The notes: generated by a model not told the origin, from the sequence alone. A DNA stretch of 64,000 nucleotides from Cupriavidus oxalaticus (GCF_016894385.1 NZ_CP069812.1:248001-312000); one strand, 5' to 3'; shown: positions 8,006 to 17,499, counted from the stretch's first letter. A program made the numbers and translations.

Positions 8006-9202
8006 ATGAACACCATCACCCTGAAACCCGGCAAGGAAAAACCCCTGCTGCGCCGCCATCCGTGGATCTACGCGACCGGCATCGCCACCACCGAAGGCCG
8101 CTGCGAGCCGGGCTCGACCGTGACCGTGCGCGCCGCCGACGGCCGCTTCCTGGCCAAGGCTGCCTACAGCCCCGAATCGCAGATCCGCGCGCGTGTGTGG
8201 ACCTTCGACGAGAACGAGCCGGTCGACCACGCGCTGTTCAAGCGCCGCGTGGCCGCGGCCATCGCGTACCGGCGCCAGTGGGTGAAGGACAGCGACGCCG
8301 TGCGCCTGATCTTCGGCGAATCGGACCGGCTGCCGGGGCTGATCGTCGACTACTACGGCAGTGGGGAAACGGGCCAGCTGGTGTGCCAGTTCAATGCGGC
8401 GGGCGTGGAGCACTGGAAGACCGCGATCGTGCAGGCGCTGGTCAAGGAGACCGGCTGCCCCAACGTCTATGAACGCTCCGACGCCGCCGTGCGCCAGCGC
8501 GAAGGGCTGGAACTGGTGACCGGCGTGCTGGCCGGCGCGGAGCCCGATCCGGCGCTGTCGGTGACCGAGCATGGCGTGCGTTATTACGTCGACGTGCGCA
8601 ATGGCCACAAGACCGGCTTCTACGTCGACCAGCGCGACAACCGCAAGCTGGTGGGCGACCTGGCCGAAGGGCGCGAGGTGCTGAACTGCTTCTGCTATAC
8701 CGGCGGTTTCTCGCTGGCCGCGCTGCGCGGCGGGGCGAAGGCGGTGACGTCGATCGATTCGTCGGGCGAGGCGCTGAAGATCGCCGCGGGCAACGTGACG
8801 CTCAACGGCTTCGATCCGGAGCGCGCGGCCTGGCTCGACGCCGACGTGTTCAAGACGCTGCGCGAATTCCGCGCCCAGGGGCGCCAGTTCGACCTGATCG
8901 TGCTGGACCCGCCCAAGTTCGCGCCGTCGGCGCAGCATATCGATCGTGCCGCGCGTGCGTACAAGGAGATCAACCTGGTCGGCACGCAGCTGCTGCGGCC
9001 CGGCGGGTTGCTGTTCACGTACTCGTGCTCGGGCGCGATCAGCATGGAGCTGTTCCAGAAGATCGTGGCGGGCGCGGTGACCGATGCGCGGGCGGATGCG
9101 CGCATCCTGCGCAGGCTCTCGGCCGGCACCGATCACCCGATGCTGGCGGCGTTTCCGGAAGGGGAGTACCTGAAGGGATTGCTGCTGGAGAAGGTGGCGT
9201 AA
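8006..9202 (+). CDS. rlmI: Class I SAM-dependent rRNA (cytosine-5) methyltransferase, RlmI-like
   Basis: A 398-aa protein with the RlmI (YccW) architecture: N-terminal PUA RNA-binding domain (LRRHPWIYATGI), a central EEHEE-like region, and a Rossmann methyltransferase domain with the SAM loop VLNCFCYTGGFSLAALRGG and catalytic DPPKF near residue 305, then SCSG. RlmI makes m5C1962 in 23S rRNA in E. coli; the exact base here is inferred by homology. The ATG follows the repeat element by 58 bp and no strong ribosome-binding site is seen. It converges with the helicase gene, 18 bp apart. Confidence 0.88.
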   Translation: MNTITLKPGKEKPLLRRHPWIYATGIATTEGRCEPGSTVTVRAADGRFLAKAAYSPESQIRARVWTFDENEPVDHALFKRRVAAAIAYRRQWVKDSDAVRLIFGESDRLPGLIVDYYGSGETGQLVCQFNAAGVEHWKTAIVQALVKETGCPNVYERSDAAVRQREGLELVTGVLAGAEPDPALSVTEHGVRYYVDVRNGHKTGFYVDQRDNRKLVGDLAEGREVLNCFCYTGGFSLAALRGGAKAVTSIDSSGEALKIAAGNVTLNGFDPERAAWLDADVFKTLREFRAQGRQFDLIVLDPPKFAPSAQHIDRAARAYKEINLVGTQLLRPGGLLFTYSCSGAISMELFQKIVAGAVTDARADARILRRLSAGTDHPMLAAFPEGEYLKGLLLEKVA

Positions 9203-9220
9203 GTTCGCGCGTGGCGCGAC

Positions 9221-11332
9221 TCAGCGCCACATATTGCGCATCCGGCTGGCCAGGTCCACCGGCGCCAGCGCCGGCTTGGCCTTCCCTTCGCCCGGCATCG
9301 GCGGCGGCGGCCATGCCCGGCTGTAGAAATTCGGCATCACGCGATTCGGGATGAACCGCGTGCGCGACGCATACACATGCCGGTCGCCGAAACCCACCTG
9401 CTGGTGCACATAGAACCGCTGCGGCACGATGACGTCCAGATGGTCCTTCGCCCGCGTCATCGCCACATACAGCAGCCGCCGCTCTTCCTCGATCTCTTCG
9501 GTCGTGCCCGTCGCCAGGTCGCTAGGCATGCAGCCATCGACGGCATTGAGCACATACACCGCCTTCCACTCCTGCCCCTTGGCCGAGTGGATGGTCGACA
9601 GGATCAGGTAGTCCTCGTCGCGCGAGGGCACGCCGGATTCATCGCTCGATGCACTGGGCGGATCCAGCGTCAGCTCGGTCAGGAAGCGCTCGCGCGCGCC
9701 ATAGGTGGCGGCGATGCGCTCCAGCTGCTGCAGGTCGGCCTGGCGCGCGGCGGCGTCATCGTGCAGGCGTTCGAGGTGCGGCGTGTACCAGGCCAGCACC
9801 TGCTCGAACTCCGACGGCCACGGCGAGGCCGGCGCCATCAGCGCGCGCGCCAGCGTCAGCAGGTCGGCCCAGGCGGGCGCGGCGGCCGGCGGCGGCTCGA
9901 ATTCCTGCAGCGAGAACAGCGGCTCGGTGGCCAGCGCCAGCGCATCGAGCACGCGCGCCGCGGTCTTGGGGCCGATGCCCGGCAGCAGCTGCAGCGTGCG
10001 GAAGCCCGCCATGCGGTCGCGCGGGTTTTCCAGCCAGCGCACCACGGCCAGCACGTCCTTCACGTGGGTCGATTCCAGGAACTTGAGCCCGCCGAACTTT
10101 ACGAACGGGATATTGCGGCGCGCCAGCTCGATTTCCACCTGCGCGCTGTGGTCGGCGGCACGGAACAGCACCGCCTGCGCCATCAGCGCCAGGCCGGCCT
10201 CGCGCCGCGCCAGCACCTGCTCGACCACGTAGCGCGCCTGGTCGGCCTCGTCGTTGACGACGATGATGCCGGGTTTCTCCGCCGACAGCCGCTCGGACCA
10301 GAGATCCTTGGTATAGCGCTCGGCCGCCAGTCCGATCACGGCGTTGGCGGCCTGCAGGATCGGCTGCGTCGAACGGTAGTTCTGCGACAGCGTCACCTGC
10401 TGCGCGGGCGGCGTGAACTGCTGCGGAAAATCGAGGATATTGCGCACGGTCGCGCCGCGGAACGCGTAGATCGACTGCGCATCGTCGCCGACCACGGTCA
10501 GGCCGCGGCCGTCGGGCCGCATGGCCAGCAGGATCGACGCCTGCAGCGCGTTGGTGTCCTGGTATTCGTCGACCAGGACATGGTCGAAGCGCGCCCCGAT
10601 GTCCTGCGCGATGGCCGGCTCGGCCATGGCCTGCGCCCAGTACAGCAGCAGGTCGTCGTAATCGAGCACGTGCTGCTTCTGCTTGGCCTCGACATAGCCG
10701 GCAAACAGCGTGCGCAGCGCATCGGCCCACATGGCGTAGCGCGGGAACTGCTGCTTGAGCACGTCCTCCAGCGGCGCCTGCGTGTTGACCACGCGCGAGT
10801 AGATCGACAGGCAGGTCTCTTTCTTGGGAAAGCGGCTGGCGGTCTCGGACAAGCCCAGGTCGTGGCGCACCACGTGCATCAGGTCGGCCGCATCGCCGCG
10901 GTCGCTGATGGTGAAGGCGGGCGCCAGGCCCAGCGTCTCGGCGTACTCGCGCAGCAGGCGCGCGCCGATGGCGTGGAAGGTGCCCGACCATTGCAGCGCG
11001 GCGCGGCCCGCGCCGGTCTGCGTGCCCAGCGCCTGGTCGACGATGCGCTCGACGCGCCGGCCCATCTCGGCGGCGGCGCGGCGCGAGAAGGTCAGCAGCA
11101 GGATGCGGCGTGGATCGGCGCCGCCCAGCACCAGGTGCGCGACCCGGTGCGCCAGCGTGTTGGTCTTGCCCGAGCCCGCGCCGGCGATGATCAGCAGCGG
11201 CCCGTCGCTGCCGTGCTCGACCGCGGCGCGCTGCTCCGGGTTGAGTCTGGACAGGTAGGCGGGACCCGGGTCGGCCGCATCGGGGGCAAGGGCGGATTCG
11301 GGATCCGCGGCGGGGGCAAGGTCCAGTGACAC
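9221..11332 (-). CDS. UvrD/Rep-family ATP-dependent DNA helicase
   Basis: Superfamily 1A 3'-5' helicase of about 703 aa. Motifs in order: Q/Walker A GAGSGKT (51-57), VDEYQDTN (motif II), DDAQSIYAFRGA (III), QNYRST (IV), STIHSAKGQEW (V) and VAMTRAKDHL (VI). The C-terminus carries a Pro-rich tail. The GTG at 11332 is preferred because longer in-frame versions cross the terminator at 11459-11485; no strong ribosome-binding site is present, so the exact start is uncertain. It could act in repair or replication restart; the family is too broad to say which. Confidence 0.88.
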   Translation of the reverse strand: MSLDLAPAADPESALAPDAADPGPAYLSRLNPEQRAAVEHGSDGPLLIIAGAGSGKTNTLAHRVAHLVLGGADPRRILLLTFSRRAAAEMGRRVERIVDQALGTQTGAGRAALQWSGTFHAIGARLLREYAETLGLAPAFTISDRGDAADLMHVVRHDLGLSETASRFPKKETCLSIYSRVVNTQAPLEDVLKQQFPRYAMWADALRTLFAGYVEAKQKQHVLDYDDLLLYWAQAMAEPAIAQDIGARFDHVLVDEYQDTNALQASILLAMRPDGRGLTVVGDDAQSIYAFRGATVRNILDFPQQFTPPAQQVTLSQNYRSTQPILQAANAVIGLAAERYTKDLWSERLSAEKPGIIVVNDEADQARYVVEQVLARREAGLALMAQAVLFRAADHSAQVEIELARRNIPFVKFGGLKFLESTHVKDVLAVVRWLENPRDRMAGFRTLQLLPGIGPKTAARVLDALALATEPLFSLQEFEPPPAAAPAWADLLTLARALMAPASPWPSEFEQVLAWYTPHLERLHDDAAARQADLQQLERIAATYGARERFLTELTLDPPSASSDESGVPSRDEDYLILSTIHSAKGQEWKAVYVLNAVDGCMPSDLATGTTEEIEEERRLLYVAMTRAKDHLDVIVPQRFYVHQQVGFGDRHVYASRTRFIPNRVMPNFYSRAWPPPPMPGEGKAKPALAPVDLASRMRNMWR

Positions 11333-11458
11333 AGGCAGGCAGGAGGCAGGGGAAAAAGCGGGCAGGGCAAAAAGCTGGCGCCAACTGTATATCCATACAG
11401 CCTCGCAGTGCAAGCCCGCCGTGCAAGCCGCTTCGCACGGGATCGGGCACGAACCAAC

Positions 11459-11485
11459 AAAAAAGGTGCTCGATGAGCACCTTTT
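11459..11485 (-). terminator. Intrinsic terminator after the TlpA-like gene
   Basis: On the minus strand AAAAGGTGCTC-ATC-GAGCACCTTTTTT forms an 11-bp stem followed by a T6 run, 24 bp beyond the gene stop. It separates this gene from the helicase. Confidence 0.9.
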
Positions 11486-11508
11486 GCTGGATGTTGCGGG
11501 CGACAGCG

Positions 11509-12042
11509 TTACGCGGACTTTGCCAGCGCCCCGTCCAGCAGCTTGTGCAGCGCATCCCACTCCGGCTCGCCCACATAGCGCTTGAGGATGCGGCCGTCCT
11601 TGTCGACCACGAAGGTGGTCGGCGTCAGCTGCACATTGCCGAAGGCCTTGGCAGCGGAGCCGTCCGAATCCATCGCGACCTTGAACGGCAGCCCGCGCGT
11701 CTTGGCGTAGTTCATCACGTACATCGGCGGGTCATAGTTCATCGCCACGGCCACGAACTCCAGCCCCTTGCCCTTGAACTGCTCGTAGGTCTTGACCATG
11801 TCGGGCATTTCCTTGATGCAGGTGGCGCAGCTGGTGGCCCAGAAATTGACCAGGTAGACCTTGCCCTTCAGGTCGGCGGTGCTGAGCTTTTCCCCCGACA
11901 GCAGCGTGAACGTGGCAGCCGGTGCGGCATTGGCCGGCGCCAGCGCGCGGTAGCCGAACCAGCCCAGCAGCGCCAGCACGACGACGGCGGCGACGATGGG
12001 CCAGGGCTTGCGGGAGGGCTTGGCGGAAGCGGAAGTGGTCAT
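11509..12042 (-). CDS. TlpA-family membrane-anchored thiol-disulfide reductase
   Basis: A 177-aa periplasmic thioredoxin-fold protein held by an N-terminal membrane segment (about 14-32). The active site is CATC (Cys72-Cys75) in NFWATSCATCIKEM; the cis-Pro loop is QLTPTTFVVD. TlpA/ResA proteins keep apocytochrome or copper-chaperone thiols reduced, a plausible link to the oxidase genes elsewhere in this window but unproven. ATG 12042 is preferred over a TTG at 12075. Confidence 0.88.
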   Translation of the reverse strand: MTTSASAKPSRKPWPIVAAVVVLALLGWFGYRALAPANAAPAATFTLLSGEKLSTADLKGKVYLVNFWATSCATCIKEMPDMVKTYEQFKGKGLEFVAVAMNYDPPMYVMNYAKTRGLPFKVAMDSDGSAAKAFGNVQLTPTTFVVDKDGRILKRYVGEPEWDALHKLLDGALAKSA

Positions 12043-12161
12043 GGAAGGCGGGGAAAGCGAATTCTCTTCGGGCAACGATACATTCTAATGCCGCTGGCGC
12101 CTTGGCGTTGCGCGGGGTTTGGCTGCGGCAATCTGTCGCAATGCCGGGGTTGGCGCGCGCT

Positions 12162-12677
12162 TCAGCGCCGGGTGGCGATGGCGGCGCGTGCCTGGTCCAG
12201 CGCCTGCTCCAGGTAGGCGCCGTAGAAATCGGGCTGCATGCCGCGTAGCGGGCTGGCGGCGGCGCGGCCCTGGCGATCGAGGAACAGTACCGTTGGCGCC
12301 ACCCGCACTTGGTGCGCCCGCGCCCAATCGCGCGCGGTGGTCACGCTGCCGTCGGCATCGCGCAGCGGCGTGGCGGCGGTCAGGTCCAGTTCGCGCACCG
12401 CGATCTCGCCGGCGGCAGCCTGCGGGCCGAGGTAATTGCGGCGCACCGCGTCGCAATAGCCGCATCCGGGCATCGACACCAGCACTACCAGCGGCTCGCC
12501 GCGCCGCGCGGCCTCCGCGCCGTGCGCGGCCAGGTCGGTGGCGGCAGGCAGGTGCGCCGTGCCCGCGGCCAGCGCCGTGCCGGCGGCCGTTGCCAGCAGC
12601 GCGCAGGCGGCCAGGCGGAACAGGGCGGTCCGGGCTGGTACTGTGACGGTGGGGCGAGGCAGGGCGGGAGCAGGCAT
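12162..12677 (-). CDS. Exported thioredoxin-fold protein (SoxW/DsbD-gamma-like)
   Basis: A 171-aa protein with a signal peptide (hydrophobic 19-37, cleavage near ALAAG) and a CGYC redox motif (Cys72-Cys75) in VSMPGCGYCDAV, then a cis-Pro at RVAPTVLFLD. The C-terminal YLEQAL helix is typical of thioredoxin-fold proteins with an atypical dipeptide. It lies 119 bp upstream of the TlpA-like gene on the same strand, so the pair may work together in periplasmic thiol reduction. Substrate unknown. Confidence 0.8.
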   Translation of the reverse strand: MPAPALPRPTVTVPARTALFRLAACALLATAAGTALAAGTAHLPAATDLAAHGAEAARRGEPLVVLVSMPGCGYCDAVRRNYLGPQAAAGEIAVRELDLTAATPLRDADGSVTTARDWARAHQVRVAPTVLFLDRQGRAAASPLRGMQPDFYGAYLEQALDQARAAIATRR

Positions 12678-12868
12678 GCGGTCGGCAAAAAACTGTCAGG
12701 CGGCGCACCATGCACCGGGGCGCCGCTTCCGCGATAATACCGGTTTCCGCCAGCAGGCGACGGCGGCCGCCAGAGCCGCTGCATGGCCTGCGCGCGCTGT
12801 CTCCCACACGCTTGCCCATGCGTCCTTTTTCGCCCCCGTCGAGCCTCGCCACTTTGGCCCGCAATCCC

Positions 12869-13426
12869 ATGTTGCGCCGCGCCGCCGCATGCCTGGCGCT
12901 GGCCCTCTGCGCCTGTTCACCCCGCTATGACTGGCGCACGATCCAGTCCGGGGAGGGGGGCTACGCCGCGCTCTATCCCGGCAAGCCCAGCAGCGCCGCC
13001 CGCGATGTCACCATCGCCGGCCGCAAGCTGCCGATGACGATGGAGGCGGCGCGCGTCGACGACACGCTGTTCGCCGTGGGCGTGGTCACGCTGCCCGCCG
13101 ACGATGAAGCGCTGCGGCGCGAGGCGCTGGCGGCGATGCAGGCGGGCCTGCTGGCCAATCTGGGCACGGCGTCGGGCGAGCCGCCGCGTACGCGCCCGGT
13201 CACGATCACGACCGCCGACAGGCCGGGGCGGCCGCTCGCCGGCGTGGAAGTGCAGGCCAGCGGCGTGTCGCCGCAGGACCAGTCGCCGCGGCGGCTGACC
13301 GCGCGGCTGGTGGCGGTGGGCGCGCGTGCCTACCAGGCGGTGGTGCTGGAGTCGGGCGACGCCGCGCGCGACCAGCGCCAGGCCGAGCAGGTGGAGCAGT
13401 TCCTCGGCGGCTTCCATCCGTTCTGA
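12869..13426 (+). CDS. Putative lipoprotein of unknown function
   Basis: A 185-aa product that I cannot assign to a named family. A short signal with a lipobox-like LCAC ending at Cys16 suggests an outer- or inner-membrane lipoprotein. The mature part has one mixed alpha/beta domain (YDWRTIQSGEGGYAALYPGKP at the start, VEQFLGGFHPF at the end), reminiscent of small domains that follow 'yP' motifs in exported proteins. An upstream in-frame ATG at 12818 is possible; the 12869 start gives the cleanest signal peptide. Confidence 0.65.
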   Translation: MLRRAAACLALALCACSPRYDWRTIQSGEGGYAALYPGKPSSAARDVTIAGRKLPMTMEAARVDDTLFAVGVVTLPADDEALRREALAAMQAGLLANLGTASGEPPRTRPVTITTADRPGRPLAGVEVQASGVSPQDQSPRRLTARLVAVGARAYQAVVLESGDAARDQRQAEQVEQFLGGFHPF

Positions 13427-13529
13427 GGTCCCGAAGTCCCGAGGTCCCGAAGGGCGCCGCAGGAAAACAGGGTTAGTGCCATGGCCGCGTCGGTGCGGCG
13501 GCGGCAGTTGTCGTCAAAGGAGAATCGAA

Positions 13530-14171
13530 ATGCGTTGGGAAGTGTGGCTGGCTTATTTCGCCGCGTGCTGGGTGATCGCGGTGTCGCCGGGATCGGGGGC
13601 GGTGCTGTCGATGAGCCACGGCCTGTCGTATGGCCTGCGCAAGACCACCACCACGATCTTTGGCCTGCAGACCGGGTTGGTAATCGTGCTGCTGGTGGCC
13701 GGCGGCGGGCTGGGCGCGCTGCTGCTGGCCTCGGAGCAGGCCTTCATGGTGGTGAAGACCGTGGGCGCGCTGTATCTGATTTACCTGGGCTTGCAGCAGT
13801 GGCGCGCGAAGGTGCAAAGCAGCGAAGGCGCCAGCGAGGGTCCCGCACGCGTGGCCGTGATGAGCCCACGCCGCCGCTTCGCCACCGGGCTGCTGACCAA
13901 TGTGACCAACCCCAAGGGCATCATCTTCATGGTCGCGGTGTTGCCGCAGTTCATCGACCCCAACCACCCGCTCGCGCCGCAACTGGCGATCCTGGCGCTG
14001 ACCATGTGCTGCGTCGACCTGGTGGTGATGCATGGCTATGCGCTGCTGGCCTCGCGCATGCAGGGCCTGTTCCGCAACGCCCGCGCGGTGCGCTGGCAGA
14101 ACCGCTTCTTCGGCAGCGTGCTGATGGCGGTGGGCGCGGCGCTGTTTTTCGTGCGCCGGCAGCACGCCTGA
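13530..14171 (+). CDS. LysE/RhtB-family amino-acid exporter
   Basis: A 213-aa inner-membrane protein with about six hydrophobic segments. Family signature: SPGSGAVLSMSHGLSYGLR near the N-terminus, GALYLIYLGLQQWR in the third segment and TNPKGIIFMVAVLPQF in the fourth. RhtB/LeuE/ArgO relatives export amino acids or homoserine lactones; the substrate cannot be told. AAAGGAG sits 8 bp before the ATG. Confidence 0.9.
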   Translation: MRWEVWLAYFAACWVIAVSPGSGAVLSMSHGLSYGLRKTTTTIFGLQTGLVIVLLVAGGGLGALLLASEQAFMVVKTVGALYLIYLGLQQWRAKVQSSEGASEGPARVAVMSPRRRFATGLLTNVTNPKGIIFMVAVLPQFIDPNHPLAPQLAILALTMCCVDLVVMHGYALLASRMQGLFRNARAVRWQNRFFGSVLMAVGAALFFVRRQHA

Positions 14172-14243
14172 GCCGCAATACTGGCGCGTGCGCGCCGGGT
14201 TTGCTTCAATGAGGGGGTGCCCCCGGCCACGGAGATCCCCCGT

Positions 14244-14414
14244 ATGCCCGATTTGCCGAACCCCCGCGCCGGCGCGCGCGTGATGCCGCGCCATACCGTG
14301 CCCCCGGTGGAAGAACCGTCGCCGCCCGGCGTGCCGCCTGACTTGCCGCTGCCGCCGGAGGAAGATCCGGTCCCGCCGCCGGTCGAACCGCCCGTTGCCG
14401 CGCCTTGCCGCTGA
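14244..14414 (+). CDS. Small proline-rich protein
   Basis: A 56-aa ORF of about one-third Pro (PPVEEPSPPGVPPDLPLPPEE). It is preceded by GGAGATC 8 bp before the ATG. Short acidic Pro-rich proteins of this kind are common in this bacterial group but have no known role. The antisense reading is Gly/Ser-rich, so the coding strand is not certain. Confidence 0.45.
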   Translation: MPDLPNPRAGARVMPRHTVPPVEEPSPPGVPPDLPLPPEEDPVPPPVEPPVAAPCR

Positions 14415-14633
14415 CGCGGCTGCTTCAGTTCGCAGAGGCCATTCAGGCAGTACCCGCCGGTCAGCTCGACCGGCTGGCCGCCGGCGTGCAGCCGGTGCGC
14501 TCGATATGCAGTGCAGCGGCGGCTCGCCCGCGGCGATATCCGGGCGCGCGGCCAGTTCTTGGCCGGCGATGATGGCGCGCAGCAACGGCTTGCCGATCCG
14601 TTCGAGGCAGCCGGGCCCGCCTGACGATGTCAT
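14404..14633 (-). pseudogene. Possible frameshifted remnant of a small gene
   Basis: A start with AGGAGG just before ATG 14633 opens a reading frame with good high-GC3 codons (ERIGKPLLRAIIAGQELAARP) to about 14515. After that the GC3-biased reading continues first in one other frame (HIERTGCTP) and then in the third (PVELTGGYCLNGLCELKQPR). This pattern suggests two indels in a former gene. No family recognised. It fills most of the 381-bp gap before nagA. Confidence 0.3.
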
Positions 14634-14795
14634 CCCCCTCCTGCAATTGCCGCGCCACGGCTCCTGCGGCGTGGCGCGGCGGCGCTCGAAGACCATGCAC
14701 GCTTGTCACACTCGGCGCAAAGTATGACCTGTCGAAGCGCACGTCGCTGTGCGGCGCGGCCGCTTCGGTTCGCCGGTGATGTGGAGAGGACTGCC

Positions 14796-15929
14796 ATGAA
14801 AGGAAACATCCTGACGCCGGCCGGCTGGGTCTTCGGCGAGATCCACGCCGGCCCGGACGGGCGCATCGAGCGCATCGACGGCGTGCCCGCCACGCCGGAC
14901 GGCAACGATGCCCCGTACGTGCTGCCCGGGTTTGTCGACCTGCTCAACCACGGCGGCGGCGGCAAGGACTTCATGGACGGCGAGGCGGCGGTACCGGCGA
15001 TCCTGCGCGCGCATGCGCGCTTCGGCACCACCAGCCTGCTGGGCAGCACCATGACCGCGCCGCCGGAGGTGCTGCTGCCGGCACTGCAGGGGCTGGGGCG
15101 CGCCAGCCGCGCGCGGCCGCCCGGCGCGGCGCGCATGCTCGGGGTGCACCTGGAGGGGCCGTATATCAATCCCGGCAAGCTTGGCGCGCAGCCCGACGCG
15201 CCGGCAATCGCCACGCCGGGTCAGCTGGAGCAGTACCTGGACGCGGCGCCGATCCGCGTGGTCACGCTGGCGCCCGAGCTGCCTGGCCACCTCGACATCA
15301 TCCGCACGCTGGCTGCACGCGGCGTGCGCGTGCAGTTGGGCCATACGCTGGGCACGTACGAGGACGGGGTCGCGGCGCTCGAAGCCGGCGCGTCCGGCTT
15401 TACCCACCTGTTCAACGCCATGACGCCGCTGCAGCACCGCGCGCCGGGCATGGTCGCGGCGGCGCTGGCGCATGCTGAATTCGCCGAGCTGATCCCGGAC
15501 CTGCTGCATGTGCATCCCGGCGCCATCCGCGCGGCCTTGCGCGCGATCCCGCGGCTGTATGCGGTGACCGATGCCACCGCCGCGGCGGGCATGCCGGACG
15601 GCGTCTACCACCTCGGCAGCCAGACCGTCTACAAGTCGGACGGCAGCGTGCGGCTGGCCGATGGCACGCTGGCCGGCAGCGCGCTGACGATGGACCAGGC
15701 GCTGCGCAATTTCGTGGCGATCGGGCTCGACCTGGCGGATGCCGCGCGGCGCGTTTCGCTGTATCCGGCGCAGTACCTGGGCCTGACCGATCGCGGCGCG
15801 CTCGCCGCCGGCTGCTGGGCCGACGTCGTCGTGCTGGACCGCGCGCTGTCGGTGCGCAGCGTGTATGTCGAAGGCGAATGCTGTGTCGATCATGCTCAAT
15901 ACTTGCGCAAGGTGACCGAGACGCGCTGA
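14796..15929 (+). CDS. nagA: N-acetylglucosamine-6-phosphate deacetylase NagA
   Basis: Amidohydrolase of 377 aa converting GlcNAc-6-P to GlcN-6-P and acetate. Recognisable blocks: LPGFVDLLNHGGGG (first metal region), GVHLEGPYINPGKLGA, LGHTLGTYEDG, THLFNAMTPLQHR and the catalytic Asp in AVTDATAAAGMPDG. The ATG follows GGAGAGGA. No GlcNAc PTS, nagB or nag regulator lies nearby, so substrate supply must come from genes elsewhere. It is 72 bp upstream of zwf, in the same direction. Confidence 0.93.
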   Translation: MKGNILTPAGWVFGEIHAGPDGRIERIDGVPATPDGNDAPYVLPGFVDLLNHGGGGKDFMDGEAAVPAILRAHARFGTTSLLGSTMTAPPEVLLPALQGLGRASRARPPGAARMLGVHLEGPYINPGKLGAQPDAPAIATPGQLEQYLDAAPIRVVTLAPELPGHLDIIRTLAARGVRVQLGHTLGTYEDGVAALEAGASGFTHLFNAMTPLQHRAPGMVAAALAHAEFAELIPDLLHVHPGAIRAALRAIPRLYAVTDATAAAGMPDGVYHLGSQTVYKSDGSVRLADGTLAGSALTMDQALRNFVAIGLDLADAARRVSLYPAQYLGLTDRGALAAGCWADVVVLDRALSVRSVYVEGECCVDHAQYLRKVTETR

Positions 15930-16001
15930 ACCATCGCTGAACCATTTCCTATTCCGCCATTCCGACATTCCGCCGATGTCCCGGCATGCAAGGAGCCCGC
16001 C

Positions 16002-17489
16002 ATGCAATCCACCCGTTCCGCCTCGTCCTTCGGCAGCGCCGACCCGCGGCCGCTGGACCTCGTCATCTTCGGCGGCGCCGGCGACCTGTCGGCGCGCAAG
16101 CTGCTGCCTTCGCTGTACATGTGCCATCGCGACGGCAACCTGCCCGACGGCACCCGCATCATCGGCGTGGGCCGCCATCCGTGGAATGCCGAGGCTTTCG
16201 CCCGCTTCGCCGACGAGAGCGCGCAGGGCTTTGTCGATGCGCGCTATCTCGATCCGGCCAAGTGGCAGGCCTTCCTGCAGCGCCTCGACTACGTGCGGCT
16301 GGATGCGTCGCAGCCTGGCGACTATCCCGCGCTGGCGGCGCAGCTGCGCAACGACGCGCTGCGCATTTTCTACATGGCGATGCCGCCGGGGCTGTTCGCC
16401 GCGACCTGCGACAACCTCGCCGGCCACGGGCTGATCGCCGGCGACACGCGCCTGGTGCTGGAGAAGCCGCTGGGGGTCGACCTGGCCTCGGCGATTTCCA
16501 TCGGCGAAGTGGTCCGCCGCCACTTCAGCGAAGACCGCACCTACCGCATCGACCATTACCTCGGCAAGGAAACGGTGCAGAACCTGATGGCGCTGCGCTT
16601 CGGCAACTCGATCTTCGAGCCGCTGTGGCGCACGCCGTTCGTGCGCAGCGTGCAGATCACGGTGGCCGAGACCGTGGGCGTGGGCACGCGCGGCGGCTTC
16701 TACGACGAAGCCGGCGCGATGCGCGACATGGTGCAGAACCACCTGCTGCAGCTGGTCAGCATCCTGGCGATGGAGCCGCCCGCGTCGCTGAACTCGGACG
16801 CGGTGCGCGACGAGAAGCTGAAGGTGCTGCGCTCGCTGCGGCCGATGTCGCCCGAGGACGTGCGCCGCAATACCGTGCGCGGCCAGTACACCGCTGGCGC
16901 GATCGCCGGCGAGCTGGTGCGCGGCTACCTGCAGGAAGACGGCATTCCGCCCGACAGTCAAACCGAGACCTTTGTCGCGATGCGCGCCGAGCTGGGGACC
17001 TGGCGCTGGAACCAGGTGCCGTTCTACCTGCGCACCGGCAAGCGCATGCAGGAGCGCGTGACCGAGGTGGTGATCCACTTCGCCGAGGTGCCGCATTCGA
17101 TCTTCGACAGCGGCAGCACGCTGCAGCCCAACCGCATGGTGATCCGGCTGCAGCCGGAGGAATCGGTGCGGCTGACGCTGATGGTCAAGCAGCCGGGCGA
17201 GGGCATGAAGCTCAAGCCGCTGAGCCTGGCGCTGGACCTGGACTCGGCCTTCACCTCGCGGCGCGCCGAGGCCTATGAACGGCTGCTGCTCGACGTGATC
17301 CGAGGCCGGCTGGCGTTGTTCGTGCGGCACGACGAACTGCAGGCCGCATGGACCTGGGTCGACCCGATCCTGGAGGCATGGCGGCACCAGGACGAAGGGC
17401 CGCGGCCCTATACCGCGGGCACCTGGGGCCCGGCCGCGTCGTCGGCGTTCATGGCCCGGGAGGGCGTGCAGTGGTCGGAAGAAGCCTGA
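16002..17489 (+). CDS. zwf: Glucose-6-phosphate 1-dehydrogenase
   Basis: A 495-aa enzyme oxidising glucose-6-P to 6-phosphogluconolactone with NAD(P)+. Coenzyme loop GGAGDLSARK at 24-33; substrate/catalytic block RIDHYLGKE at 182-190; EKPLG at 154-158. AGGAG lies 7 bp before the ATG. Full family length. pgl, edd and eda are not in this window. Paired with nagA, it suggests a small sugar-phosphate unit. Confidence 0.96.
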   Translation: MQSTRSASSFGSADPRPLDLVIFGGAGDLSARKLLPSLYMCHRDGNLPDGTRIIGVGRHPWNAEAFARFADESAQGFVDARYLDPAKWQAFLQRLDYVRLDASQPGDYPALAAQLRNDALRIFYMAMPPGLFAATCDNLAGHGLIAGDTRLVLEKPLGVDLASAISIGEVVRRHFSEDRTYRIDHYLGKETVQNLMALRFGNSIFEPLWRTPFVRSVQITVAETVGVGTRGGFYDEAGAMRDMVQNHLLQLVSILAMEPPASLNSDAVRDEKLKVLRSLRPMSPEDVRRNTVRGQYTAGAIAGELVRGYLQEDGIPPDSQTETFVAMRAELGTWRWNQVPFYLRTGKRMQERVTEVVIHFAEVPHSIFDSGSTLQPNRMVIRLQPEESVRLTLMVKQPGEGMKLKPLSLALDLDSAFTSRRAEAYERLLLDVIRGRLALFVRHDELQAAWTWVDPILEAWRHQDEGPRPYTAGTWGPAASSAFMAREGVQWSEEA

Positions 17490-17499
17490 GCGGGCAGGC

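Noticed and set aside
13429..13453. Short GGTCCCGAAG/GGTCCCGA direct repeats after the lipoprotein gene
   Set aside because: Too short and degenerate to interpret.
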